Shown here in pieces: positions 55,725-64,000 of a stretch of DNA of 64,000 bases; position 1 is the stretch's first letter; every line of letters starts with the position of its first letter. A program made the translations under genes and the position numbers. Source of the DNA: Leptothoe spongobia TAU-MAC 1115. Lineage in GTDB: Bacteria > Cyanobacteriota > Cyanobacteriia > Phormidesmidales > Phormidesmidaceae. The DNA lies in the NCBI RefSeq assembly GCF_018739885.1, contig NZ_JADOES010000010.1, positions 81,390-145,389 on the forward strand. The letters are read 5' to 3'. The notes under the pieces were generated by a model. That model was not told where the DNA came from and did no database searches. It saw only the letters and a program-made list of their open reading frames with translations.

Positions 55725-55763
55725 AGCCACCCTGATTTTAGTTGCAGGGTGGCTAACTTTTTT
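55725..55763 (+). terminator. Rho-independent terminator in front of the 86-residue gene
   Basis: AGCCACCCTG (55725-55734) pairs perfectly with CAGGGTGGCT (55745-55754), then AACTTTTTT. It lies 56 bases before the ATG of the 86-residue gene, so it either ends an upstream small RNA or regulates that gene by premature termination. Confidence 0.75.
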
Positions 55764-55818
55764 GGGGGCATTTCCTCCTATCGTTTCGCGGTTAAACCCC
55801 GCAAAGGAAAACGCCCCT

Positions 55819-56076
55819 ATGACATTCCAAGACCAGACACCTCCAGTATCACCAGCCTTGCCTGCCGACTTTTCCAGCAGCCTGCCTCCAGGCAGTTCCA
55901 TCCGGCATATCCTACTCGGCTATCCCAGCCATATCCGCCAAACCATCCACCTACTACATAACCTCCGCTATGTCGAAACCAGCCAGTGGAGCCCCCTGAT
56001 CGAAGTCCCCGACAATCGGCTGATTTTAAGACCAGCCCCTGATGAAATGATCAGCATGCTCGTACGACGAATGTAG
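55819..56076 (+). CDS. Small conserved cyanobacterial protein
   Basis: 85 residues from the ATG at 55819 with AAGGAA upstream. An upstream in-frame extension to 55702 crosses the terminator and is rejected. Core pattern: GSSIRHILLGYPSHIRQTIH, LLHNLRYVETSQWSPLI and a short end. I recognise it as a common short cyanobacterial family without known function. It follows a leader with two hairpins. Confidence 0.7.
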   Translation: MTFQDQTPPVSPALPADFSSSLPPGSSIRHILLGYPSHIRQTIHLLHNLRYVETSQWSPLIEVPDNRLILRPAPDEMISMLVRRM

Positions 56077-56177
56077 AGAACCGTAAGGGTGGAGCCTTGT
56101 GCCCACCTTCTGACATATAGGGCCATTAACCGGAATTCCTTTATGCGAGATTCCGATGGATGGCATAGGTTATCCCA

Positions 56178-56198
56178 GGGCAGGCACGAGACCTGCCC
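56178..56198. repeat. Short hairpin repeat GGGCAGG / CCTGCCC
   Basis: GGGCAGG (56178-56184) and CCTGCCC (56192-56198) with a 7-base loop, 20 bases after the RND permease stop codon. The form resembles dispersed cyanobacterial hairpins; no T-run follows on either strand, so it is probably not the operon's terminator. Confidence 0.55.
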
Positions 56199-56217
56199 CT
56201 ACAGGGGGATGAATTCT

Positions 56218-59200
56218 CTATTGCAGGCGGAGCCTGGGATGGTGGTGCTCAGCCAGAGGCTGGGCACCAGGATGATGGGCACTAGATTGCAAGCCCCCAG
56301 GTGGGTGAGCGGAGCCCAAACCATGCAACAACGTATAAAAACAAGGAATCACAAATAACGTCAACACCGTCGCCAATGACAACCCCCAAAAAATAACCAC
56401 CCCCAACGGCTGCAAAAACTCCGACCCCTCCCCCAGCCCCAACGCCAACGGCAACATCCCCAACACCGTCGTCACCGTCGTCATCAAAATCGGCCTTAAC
56501 CTTTGCGGAGCCGCCTTTAACATCGCTACCATCCGACTGCACTCCTCAGTCACATAAATCTGATTCGCCAGCTCCACCAAAATAATCGCATTGTTTACCA
56601 CAATGCCCACCAACAGCACCGCCCCCACAACCACCGTCGCCCCAATCGCCGTCTCCGTCACATACAGCCCCAAAATCCCCCCAGCCAACGCCAACGGCAC
56701 CGTCAACATAATCACCAACGGATCAATCAGCGAGTTATACTGCACCGCCATCACCGTAAATACCAAGAACACCGCCAGACCACCCAGTAACCCCAGCCCT
56801 TCCTGAATCGCCGCATTACTCTGAGCACTAAAGCTCGGTAGCCGTGTCACCCCCTTCGGCAACGTCACCTGCCCCATCACCCGCTCCACCTCATCCAGCG
56901 CCTCCCCCAGAGTCGCCTCCTCCGCCAAACGACCCTCGATGATAAACACCTGCCGTTGATCAATCCGTTGGATTTCTCCAGGGGACCGACCATTCTCAAT
57001 GCTAGCCACATCCCCCAGCCGCACCCGACTACCCAACAACGGCAGCTGAGTCAGCTGCGCCGGATTTTGCACCAGGCTATCCGGGGTTTGCACTCGCACA
57101 TCCACCAGCCGCTCCCCCCGCTGCAGCTGTGTCGGTACCGCCCCCGAGAGAATCGTCTCCACCGTACGCCCCATTTCTGCCGCCGAGATGCCCACATCCG
57201 CCGCCCGCTCCCAATCAGGCCGAATCTGGATCTCTGGCTGTGGTGAGTCGGCATCGGGCAGATAGCTGGCCAGGATGGCTTGTTCTTCTAGGACATCAAG
57301 TACCCGCTCTCCTGTCTGATTTAGCAGTTCTATATCGCTGCTTTGCAAAACAATATCCACATCACTCCGCACAGGAGAGTTGCTTAAAATCAAACCCCGT
57401 ACTGCACCGGGCGCTACCCGCATGCGGGTTTTCACCAGATTAAGCTGTCTCAACGCCTGGTTCATACGGTCAGTAAAGGCTTCTACATCAGTTCCAGGCG
57501 TTAGCGTCAGCTTACTCGACCCACGTAGGGCATTATCGATGCTGGTACTACCAAAAAGAAATCCCCCTGATGTACTAAATACATAGTCAGTTTCTGGCTG
57601 GGCCATCATTAGCTGGTCGATGGCGGTCATCACCTGGCGATTTTCATCTAGAGTGGTGCCAGGGGGCAGACTGACCCAGATATTTGCTTGTTCATTACTG
57701 ATACGCGGCAAAATCTCCTGGGGAATATGTTGAAACATGGCCCAGCTACCCCCACCAAAGATGAGAATGGCTGCCGTGAGTACGATAACCCTGCGCTGCA
57801 AGACCCAGCTCAAGGTTCTGCCATAGCTTAGGGTTAACCCTTGTAGTCCCTGGCTAAACCATCGAATTGGCCAGAAATTTCCTATGCCACTGGATGTCCT
57901 GATCGCTAGCAATCTTGCCGCCAGTGTGGGTACTACCGTCAGTGCTACCAATAGCGATGCTGCCACTGCCAGGCTAATGGTTACCACCAACTCACTAAAC
58001 AATAGCGAGATAAAACCACCCATTAGCAAAAACGGTAATACGGCTACCAAGTTTGTTGTGGTTGAGGCAACGAGCGCTGATTCTAACTCCTGACTACTGG
58101 TTTCTGCCTGACGGATGGCCGGTCGTTGACTGCGAGCTACCCCCTTGGCAATGTTCTCTAGCATCACAATGGCGTTATCTACCACAATGCCTATGCCCAG
58201 GGCCAATCCTCCCAGACTAAACACATTTAGCGATAGACCTAACACTCCTGATAGGAGTAGAGTCACCAGACTGGCTAAGGGAATGGCTAAAACAATAATG
58301 AACGTTTGTCGTAGGGATCCAAGGAATAACAACACGGCAATTGCGGCTAGACCAGTTCCTGTGAGACCTGCCATGGCCACATTGCGAATGGCATTTTGAA
58401 TAAATACCGACTCATCTAAGGTGACGTTGAGCACCAGGTCATCAGGCACGAGACCGGATGCCTTCATCTGCTCCAGCCGCTGTTTAATGCCATCTACGAC
58501 AGCAATCGTATTGGCCGTCGGCTGCTTTTGTACGCTTACCTTCACCGCTGACTGACCATTCAAATTGACAAAAATGCGCTGGTCTTCAGTGCCATCTACC
58601 ACATCAGCAAAGTCCCGCAGGTACACCTGCTGATCGCCTACGTCAAAGATTAAATTGCGAATCTCTTCAGCATCTTGAAATTGTCCGTTTACCCGTGTTA
58701 GTGGCTCGTCGTTTAAGCCCTTAATGCGCCCGCCTGCTATATCCTGATTGCGTTCTGCTAGGGTATCTAGCACCTCGGTAATCCCTAAATCCAGTGCTTG
58801 CATCCGCGTCGGTTCCAGATTTACCTGAACTTCTTCTTGCACACCCCCGGACACATCTACACTGGCTACCCCTTTGACGGTATTTAGCTCCCGTGCTAGT
58901 TCCTCATCGGCAAATACCCGCAGCTCCATGCCTGGCAGTGTTTCTGATGTCAGGGCCATCTCATATACCGGTAGCTGAGATGGGGCGAACTTAAACAGTC
59001 GTGGTTGCTCAATGCTTTCGGGTAGTCGGTTGCGCGCCCGATTTAGGGTGGCTGTGGCATCATTCAGGGCCTGATCAATGTCTCCTCCCGGTTCAAAATA
59101 TAGGTCCACACTCACCCGTCCCTCTCTCGTTTTAGAGACGACTTGAATGACACCTTCGGTGGCGGCCAGGGCTTGTTCTAGGGGGCGTGTGACCTCGTCA

Positions 59201-59385
59201 ACAGCGACTTCGGGAGAGACTCCTGGGGTGTCGGCCCGCACTCCAATCCGGGGATAGGTAATGGAGGGCAATAAATCTACTGGCAGTTGAGCTGTGAAAA
59301 ATAGACCTAAGACAATGATTGCCACGGAGAGCATCAGCGTGGCAATGTGACGACGGATGGCCAGGGTGCTGAGGCTAATTCTCAC
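56218..59385 (-). CDS. RND-family efflux permease (AcrB/HAE1-like)
   Basis: 1055 residues with twelve predicted membrane helices and two large periplasmic loops, the standard RND plan. It exports hydrophobic or amphipathic compounds using the proton gradient. Motifs: LPVDLLPSITYPRIGV near the N-terminus, LGGLALGIGIVVDNAIVMLE in helix 4, and VVNNAIILVELANQIYV in helix 11. The usual helix-4 Asp-Asp pair is Asp-Asn here (VDNAIV), as in some cyanobacterial and Gram-positive members. Its start overlaps the adaptor gene's end by four bases. No outer-membrane TolC gene is adjacent. Confidence 0.94.
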   Translation of the reverse strand: MRISLSTLAIRRHIATLMLSVAIIVLGLFFTAQLPVDLLPSITYPRIGVRADTPGVSPEVAVDEVTRPLEQALAATEGVIQVVSKTREGRVSVDLYFEPGGDIDQALNDATATLNRARNRLPESIEQPRLFKFAPSQLPVYEMALTSETLPGMELRVFADEELARELNTVKGVASVDVSGGVQEEVQVNLEPTRMQALDLGITEVLDTLAERNQDIAGGRIKGLNDEPLTRVNGQFQDAEEIRNLIFDVGDQQVYLRDFADVVDGTEDQRIFVNLNGQSAVKVSVQKQPTANTIAVVDGIKQRLEQMKASGLVPDDLVLNVTLDESVFIQNAIRNVAMAGLTGTGLAAIAVLLFLGSLRQTFIIVLAIPLASLVTLLLSGVLGLSLNVFSLGGLALGIGIVVDNAIVMLENIAKGVARSQRPAIRQAETSSQELESALVASTTTNLVAVLPFLLMGGFISLLFSELVVTISLAVAASLLVALTVVPTLAARLLAIRTSSGIGNFWPIRWFSQGLQGLTLSYGRTLSWVLQRRVIVLTAAILIFGGGSWAMFQHIPQEILPRISNEQANIWVSLPPGTTLDENRQVMTAIDQLMMAQPETDYVFSTSGGFLFGSTSIDNALRGSSKLTLTPGTDVEAFTDRMNQALRQLNLVKTRMRVAPGAVRGLILSNSPVRSDVDIVLQSSDIELLNQTGERVLDVLEEQAILASYLPDADSPQPEIQIRPDWERAADVGISAAEMGRTVETILSGAVPTQLQRGERLVDVRVQTPDSLVQNPAQLTQLPLLGSRVRLGDVASIENGRSPGEIQRIDQRQVFIIEGRLAEEATLGEALDEVERVMGQVTLPKGVTRLPSFSAQSNAAIQEGLGLLGGLAVFLVFTVMAVQYNSLIDPLVIMLTVPLALAGGILGLYVTETAIGATVVVGAVLLVGIVVNNAIILVELANQIYVTEECSRMVAMLKAAPQRLRPILMTTVTTVLGMLPLALGLGEGSEFLQPLGVVIFWGLSLATVLTLFVIPCFYTLLHGLGSAHPPGGLQSSAHHPGAQPLAEHHHPRLRLQ

Positions 59386-60662
59386 TCTGCTTCCCCCTCA
59401 GACAGAATACTCAGGCGTACTGCTTGCCCTGTTTTGAGCGGTCGATCGCTCTGCACCACAAATGGTTCATTGATCTCTAACCCAGAGAGAATCTCTATTT
59501 GTTCCTGATGGTTCTGCCCTATCCTGACTGAACGGGCAACGGCTGTGGTTTTCTGATGGTCTTGTTCGATGACAAAAATCGTGTTTTTGTCTGGCCCATT
59601 TTCTAAAGCACTGGTCGGTACAACAATGTGCTCATCCCCCGGTGGTTTAAATCGAACTCTTGCTAAAAGACCGCTGCCAATACGACCATCTGGGTTCGCT
59701 ATGGTGACTTCTACGGTGACCAGTCGCGATGTGGCATCGGCGATAGGAGAAATGCGAGTAATACGCCCCGAGATGGTCTCGATATCGGGGAAGGCATCGA
59801 GACGGATCTGGGCGGGCTGTCCGATGGTTAGCTGCCCTAGCTCTAGTTCTGAAACTTGGGCCATTACTTTGAGGGTGCTGAGGTCACCGAGTTCGAGCAG
59901 AGTGGCTCCGACTTGGACATAGTCGCCGGGATCGACTAACCGATTCAGGACAGTGGCGGGAAGCTGCGATCGCAAATTGACCCATGCTAGCTGTTCCTGA
60001 GCTTCATCTACCAGGGCCTGCTGGGCATTCACACGACTGGCGGCAGCGGCAATCACTTGCTGTCGAGCGTTGACTTGGGCCTGGGTTGCCTTGACGGACT
60101 GCTCTGCATTGACTAGGGCTAGCTCAGCAGCTTCAGCGGCTTGTTGAGAAATTGCGCCCTGGTTGGCTAGTTTGCGGAGACGATCGGCGTCGATTTTGGC
60201 CTGGTCTCGGGTGGCTGTGGCTTGGGCAGCGGTGGCTTGGGCATCTGCGATCGCAACCTCATCCTCAGCTACCTCCGACTGTCGTACCGACAGCTCTGCC
60301 TGGGCCTCATTCACCCGCGCCGTCAGCAATCCACCATCGATCCGTGCCAAAATCTGGCCCTGCGCCACTAAATCACCCACATCGACGCCCACATCGACCA
60401 CTTCTCCTGCTGTTTGAGCCCGCAGAGCTATCTGTTGCTGTGGTCGAGTAGTGCCAGAGTATTCAACGATTTCTGTCAAAGTACCGATTTGAGCACGGGC
60501 AGTTTCTACCGCAATGGGTTGATCCGAAGCGTCAGAACGACCTGACCGTTCAGTCTGGGCTCCGCTCGGCGCAAAGAAACCACAGCTCGGCATCCATAGA
60601 ACTAGCCCTAACCCTGCAATTAACCTAATGCTGTACCGAAGTGCTTTACTCCATCTGGTCAT
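59382..60662 (-). CDS. RND efflux periplasmic adaptor (membrane-fusion) lipoprotein
   Basis: 426 residues. A lipobox MPSCGFF marks Cys27 for lipid attachment. The adaptor layout has IVEYSGTTRPQQQIALRAQT, AGEVVDVGVDVGDLVAQGQI, a long Ala/Gln-rich coiled hairpin (about 110-235), and LEELELGQ-type beta-barrel blocks (VSELELGQLTIGQPAQI). It links the permease to an outer-membrane channel. It is the first gene of the two-gene operon, and a 20-bp palindrome lies about 56-75 bases upstream. Confidence 0.93.
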   Translation of the reverse strand: MTRWSKALRYSIRLIAGLGLVLWMPSCGFFAPSGAQTERSGRSDASDQPIAVETARAQIGTLTEIVEYSGTTRPQQQIALRAQTAGEVVDVGVDVGDLVAQGQILARIDGGLLTARVNEAQAELSVRQSEVAEDEVAIADAQATAAQATATRDQAKIDADRLRKLANQGAISQQAAEAAELALVNAEQSVKATQAQVNARQQVIAAAASRVNAQQALVDEAQEQLAWVNLRSQLPATVLNRLVDPGDYVQVGATLLELGDLSTLKVMAQVSELELGQLTIGQPAQIRLDAFPDIETISGRITRISPIADATSRLVTVEVTIANPDGRIGSGLLARVRFKPPGDEHIVVPTSALENGPDKNTIFVIEQDHQKTTAVARSVRIGQNHQEQIEILSGLEINEPFVVQSDRPLKTGQAVRLSILSEGEAE

Positions 60663-60717
60663 GGGTTTTTCCTGTGCTTCCCCATCTATTCTAGGTAGGT
60701 GTGGGAGAGAAAAAAGT

Positions 60718-60737
60718 CTCTACTAAACTTAGTAGAG
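60718..60737. promoter_or_regulatory. Palindromic candidate operator for the RND operon
   Basis: CTCTACTAAACTTAGTAGAG: perfect 9-bp arms with a 2-base centre, in the 150-base gap between the RND operon (leftward) and the DUF6629 gene (rightward). It fits a site for a TetR-like or similar dimeric regulator. No such regulator gene is in the window. Confidence 0.5.
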
Positions 60738-60812
60738 GCGATGGACTGTAAGAGGGATTTCTCTAGTCTTATGAATTAAGTCATTCAGCTGTCTTCATCT
60801 ACTACATAACCC

Positions 60813-61508
60813 ATGTGTTTCTCTGCTACCGCCAGTTTTACCGCCACTGCTTTGCTCATCCCTGCGGGGCTATATGCATGCAAACTGGCGATGGATATCG
60901 ATGTTAGATATCTACCCGTGGCCCTGATACCCTGCCTATTTGGGATTCAGCAAGGGTTTGAAGGTATAGGCTGGCTGGCCATTCACCATAATCAAGCAGA
61001 CATAGGATACCTGGCGGCTTTGGGTTTTCTGGCGTTTTCCCATGGTTTGTGGTTGGTGTGGCTACCTCTGGCCATGTTTGTTCTGGAGCAACGACCTTGG
61101 GCTAGAAAGGTATTGCTGGTCATGACACTGTTGGGGACTTTATTTGGCATGTCGTTATATGGCCCATTTGTCTTGTCCCCTGGGATGTTTGCTGTAACGG
61201 TCACTCAGGGTTCCATCGATTATCAGACCCAGCTAATTTATGACCAGTTTTTCCCTCGTGCTGTGTCACGGCTTTTCTACATGCTCATTGTTCTGGGGCC
61301 ATTGTGGCTGTCCCAGTTGACTCAGCTCAGAATAATCGGTGGTTTCATTGCTTTAGCGCTAGTCATCACTGACTGGTTTTATAACTATGCCTTTGTCTCG
61401 GTGTGGTGCTTTTTCGCTGCGATTTTATCGGGCTATATTCTTTATTTCTTAGCTTCTGTTGGGTATCAACTTAATGCGAGACGTTTTCTGGAAGATAGTC
61501 GTTGGTAG
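60813..61508 (+). CDS. DUF6629-family membrane protein
   Basis: 231 residues, about seven predicted membrane helices. It starts MCFSATASFTATALLIPAGL, the family signature, then FGIQQGFEGIGWLAIHH and WKLVWLPLAMFVLEQ-like helices. Several conserved aromatic and charged residues lie between helices (VSVWCFFAAILSGYILYF). No function is known. It is divergent from the RND operon. Confidence 0.8.
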   Translation: MCFSATASFTATALLIPAGLYACKLAMDIDVRYLPVALIPCLFGIQQGFEGIGWLAIHHNQADIGYLAALGFLAFSHGLWLVWLPLAMFVLEQRPWARKVLLVMTLLGTLFGMSLYGPFVLSPGMFAVTVTQGSIDYQTQLIYDQFFPRAVSRLFYMLIVLGPLWLSQLTQLRIIGGFIALALVITDWFYNYAFVSVWCFFAAILSGYILYFLASVGYQLNARRFLEDSRW

Positions 61509-61940
61509 TGAGTCGTTAAACTCCAGTCAGGGACTAACGACCAACCCCGAACCACTAACTCCCTTACCTGATCAGAATTTCCCGGCTTACGCGAATACCC
61601 AAATTCAATTCATTTCCAGATGTAGTGACTGCCAATTTTTGACACGACAATTGGAATAGATCCTTGTGAAGTAGGTTATCCAAATTAGGCTTCAGACACC
61701 GAGGCCCCCTGACCTCACCCAATCCTGGGGGAGACTAGACTCAAAGCCCCCAGAATTGGGGGTTTGGGGGCATATTTGATGAGGTCAAACTTCTGATCCT
61801 CCATCTTATAAATGATTAGGCCAACCTACTTGAATCATGATTTCAAAATCATTTAAGAAGTGTGCTTAAAGCATTAGCCATACTAAAAATGGACTATCTT
61901 AAACATGAACTATTTGAAATTTTGAGACAGGGTATGTAGG
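61509..61940. other. Intergenic region with CCCCCAGAATTGGGGG repeat
   Basis: A palindrome CCCCCAGAATTGGGGG at 61747-61762 and a second pair (AATCCTGGGGG 61721-61731 with CCCCCAGAATT 61747-61757) lie in the middle; such CCCCCAGAATTGGGGG elements are common cyanobacterial intergenic repeats. The rightmost part should hold the promoter of the next gene, which has GTAGG before its ATG. Confidence 0.55.
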
Positions 61941-62708
61941 ATGGCGATAATAGCGCTAAAAGCTTGGTATCTCCAGGATTATGAGCCTATCCGGGATCTG
62001 GAAACCCGGCCCCATGATCTACGTCTGGCAAAAAATAGTTTGCTTAAGTCGGCGCTACGGGCTGATTTTTTGGATGATATCGAAGACGTTCGTGAGGCCG
62101 AATGGTTTCAGCGCTACCTGGAAGGGGATGTGGTTGAATTTTATGTCGAGGGTAGTGGCACCTATGCGATCGCAAATATCGACCTGATTAGCCACGAAAT
62201 CTACTTTGCCAAGGCCGACTCCCTCGCCAACCTCGACCCCACCATTTTCCTTTGCTATCAAGAGGAATACCCTGAATCAAGCGATTTACTGCAGGCCGTC
62301 CTGGAACCCTACATCGAAAAATTTAACCGCCGTTCCCGCCTGCCCATCAACTTAGTCGAATCCCATCGACTCAGTCAGGGGCCCGTAAGGCTCAACAGCA
62401 ACCTGATGCGCCATATCCGCCGCAGTCTGTTATTCATTGCCGATGCCACTCCCATCATAGAAGCCGATAGCGATCTACCATTGCTTATTCCTAATCCCAG
62501 CGTCTGTGTAGAACTGGGCTATGCCCTCAATGCCAAACGCCCCGAACAGCTGATTGTGGCCCAGATGGAACGTAACGACCTGCCAGGGCAATTCCCCTTT
62601 GATATCGCCGCTCAGCATAAACTAGAATTTACCAGCAAATCCGCCCTGCAAAAGGCATTGCCTAAAATGCTAGACGCCAAGCTACAACGGTTTAACCTGA
62701 CTAGCTAG
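61941..62708 (+). CDS. Conserved protein with nucleotide-binding/TIR-like C-terminus
   Basis: 255 residues. The N-terminal 125 residues are unknown (VREAEWFQRYLEGDVVEFYV, YAIANIDLISHEIYFAKA). The C-terminal half has LLFIADATP, IPNPSVCVELGYALNAKRPE, QLIVAQMERNDLPGQFPFDI and AAQHKLEF, the pattern of the nucleoside-deoxyribosyltransferase/TIR-like superfamily seen in predicted nucleotide-binding and defence effectors. Catalytic Glu is probably in VELGYAL. It is 65 bases before the aminotransferase gene on the same strand. Substrate and role unknown. Confidence 0.7.
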   Translation: MAIIALKAWYLQDYEPIRDLETRPHDLRLAKNSLLKSALRADFLDDIEDVREAEWFQRYLEGDVVEFYVEGSGTYAIANIDLISHEIYFAKADSLANLDPTIFLCYQEEYPESSDLLQAVLEPYIEKFNRRSRLPINLVESHRLSQGPVRLNSNLMRHIRRSLLFIADATPIIEADSDLPLLIPNPSVCVELGYALNAKRPEQLIVAQMERNDLPGQFPFDIAAQHKLEFTSKSALQKALPKMLDAKLQRFNLTS

Positions 62709-62773
62709 GATCTTCTGATACAAACTGCAGACAGCTTGGACATTGAGCCTATAACTCACGCTCCCAACGAAAA

Positions 62774-63943
62774 ATGCATGCTCTATCGCCACAATTGCTA
62801 AAGGCATTAGAATATCAGACTCCCATTGGTCAGTTTTATGCTGAAGCGACCTATATGAAGCGTCGCACTGAACCAGGCAGTCTGGATTTTACGATTGGCG
62901 ATGCCCATGAACTACCACCTAAGGGATTTGTCGAGGCACTACAGAAATGGAGCGTGCCGCAAAATGAGGGCTGGTATGGCTATAAAGAGAGCCTGATCCA
63001 GGCTAGAACTGTTGTCTCATCATCATTACAGGAGAGACGGGGCTTAGCGATTGACCCTGAGGATATTTTTATGACCAGTGGCACCATGGTAGGTTTAGCC
63101 ATTTGTCTAAAGATGCTGACTGAAGCGGGGGATGAGGTGATTCTAAATCTACCTCCCTGGTTGGGGTATCGTCGTCTGGTTCACTTATCAGGGGCTACTC
63201 CTGTCGGGATTCCAGTTAAGGCTGAGACCTTTGCGTTAGATCTGGAGGCAATTGCCGCTGCAATTACTGAACGGACCCGTGCCATTATCATTAACTCTCC
63301 TCACAATCCGACTGGGAAAGTGTTCTCTGAGAAGACATTACAAAGCCTGGGAGATATCCTTTCTGAAGCTTCTAAAACCTACGGGAGGCCCATTTATCTC
63401 ATCTCCGATGAAACGTTTAGTCGGATTGTATTTGACAGTCGTCTTTGTCCAAGCCCGACACAGTTTTATCCGTTTTCGTTTCTTGTGTATGGTTACAGTA
63501 AGACTCTGATGGCCCCTGGTCAGCGGGTGGGCTATCTGGCATTATCGCCGACAATGCCAGAGCGGGAGCAGATTCGAGAAGTTATTTCTATGTTGCAGTC
63601 GTCTATTTTCGGATGGTGTTTTCCCAGTGCATTGATGCAATATGCGTTGGTTGATCTTGAGAAGATCAACCCTGACATTGAGCACTTGCAATATAAGCGA
63701 GACTGGCTGGTTCGAGAACTTCGTGAGATGGGGTATGAGGTGCAACCTCCAGAGGCAACGTTCTTTCTGTTGGTAAAGTCTCCCTGGCAAGATGATGAAG
63801 CGTTTTCGAGATTGCTAGCCGATCATGGAGTTTTTGTTTTTCCTGGCACTCCTCAGGAGATACCGGGTTATTTTCGAGTGTCGCTGACAGGTAGTGAAAA
63901 TATGATATCGCTGGCGTTGCCTAAGGATCAAGGATTAAATTAG
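62774..63943 (+). CDS. PLP-dependent aminotransferase, class I/II
   Basis: 389 residues. Fold type I aminotransferase: YGYKESLIQAR-type substrate region, NSPHNPTGKVF with NPTG at 178-181, SDETF with Asp212, and YGYSKTLMAPGQRVGY with the PLP lysine at about K243. It probably transfers an amino group between an amino acid and a keto acid. The exact substrate cannot be named. It follows the TIR-like gene on the same strand. Confidence 0.9.
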   Translation: MHALSPQLLKALEYQTPIGQFYAEATYMKRRTEPGSLDFTIGDAHELPPKGFVEALQKWSVPQNEGWYGYKESLIQARTVVSSSLQERRGLAIDPEDIFMTSGTMVGLAICLKMLTEAGDEVILNLPPWLGYRRLVHLSGATPVGIPVKAETFALDLEAIAAAITERTRAIIINSPHNPTGKVFSEKTLQSLGDILSEASKTYGRPIYLISDETFSRIVFDSRLCPSPTQFYPFSFLVYGYSKTLMAPGQRVGYLALSPTMPEREQIREVISMLQSSIFGWCFPSALMQYALVDLEKINPDIEHLQYKRDWLVRELREMGYEVQPPEATFFLLVKSPWQDDEAFSRLLADHGVFVFPGTPQEIPGYFRVSLTGSENMISLALPKDQGLN

Positions 63944-64000
63944 AGATCCAGAATAGTCGTCACTAGTTAAGATGGATAAGCTCGTTTATTGTAGGGCTCT

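Larger units (their letters stand above)
55427..55818. other. Intergenic region with two stacked hairpins
   Basis: Lies between the Roco gene (leftward) and the 86-residue gene (rightward). It holds two hairpins on the plus strand, 55685-55705 and 55725-55763, the second a strong terminator. No tRNA, rnpB or tmRNA pattern is recognised. Confidence 0.6.

Noticed and set aside
55677..55901. 74-codon leftward frame opposite the small gene leader
   Set aside because: It covers the terminator hairpin and the start of the 86-residue gene and shows no protein signature.
1..64000. tRNA, rRNA, tmRNA, RNase P RNA
   Set aside because: The intergenic regions were read for T-loop and other RNA signatures; no convincing cloverleaf or RNA consensus was seen. 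A covariance search was not possible, so a miss cannot be excluded.

Overview
The window is chromosomal DNA from a cyanobacterium, most likely a filamentous one. The evidence is photosynthesis-specific genes (psb29/thf1, ndhS, a CRR6-type NdhI maturation factor, a PAM68-like gene next to rpsO), frequent HIP1-type GCGATCGC octamers, and a hetZ gene followed by a probable patU. The hetZ-patU pair is best known from heterocyst regulation but also occurs in filamentous species without heterocysts. No nif or heterocyst-glycolipid gene is visible, so nitrogen fixation cannot be judged.

Layout. 1-1.5 kb: a long leader, rpsO and a PAM68-like gene. 1.5-4.0 kb: patU-like and hetZ, read leftward. 4.4-12.1 kb: a leftward housekeeping block with galE, proB and then a compact run (CofE-like ligase, GNAT, ruvX, DUF3727, mltG, YqeG phosphatase). 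12.4-14.2 kb: a broken membrane-protein gene with a (CAGT)4 slippage tract, a UPF0175/DUF3368 toxin-antitoxin pair and the CRR6-like gene. 14.5-22.5 kb: wecB and four polytopic GT39/ArnT-like glycosyltransferases, an envelope or glycan module. 22.5-29.8 kb: psb29, a STAS protein, hemF, an SRPBCC protein, mrp, rodA, ndhS and a conserved cyanobacterial protein. 29.9-37.5 kb: a fused 5-oxoprolinase, small secreted proteins and lipoproteins, bioA and a DUF4399 protein. 37.8-46.7 kb: a small beta-barrel, an SGNH hydrolase, an acyltransferase, a PAS histidine kinase, an LRR protein, and a class III cyclase overlapping a pentapeptide-repeat gene.

46.7-55.8 kb is the most accessory-looking part. It holds a hairpin-forming MITE-like element, a PEP-CTERM GDSL esterase, a 49-bp tandem repeat and a flavin monooxygenase. 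These are followed by a leftward set: a Roco (LRR-ROC-COR) GTPase with an in-frame TAG, a chimeric protein with an AT-rich N-terminal half and an internal ribosome binding site, a small conserved protein and an HNH endonuclease. 55.8-64 kb: a small conserved gene with a structured leader, an RND efflux operon with a palindromic candidate operator, a DUF6629 membrane protein, a protein with a nucleotide-binding/TIR-like C-terminus, and a PLP aminotransferase.

The best candidates for something undescribed are the Roco plus chimeric effector-like protein set with its internal start, the class III cyclase with three copies of an unnamed helical module coupled to a pentapeptide protein, and two intergenic regions with stacked hairpins and terminators on strands with no obvious upstream gene. 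Functional names rest on reading motifs and recalling families; no database search was possible.
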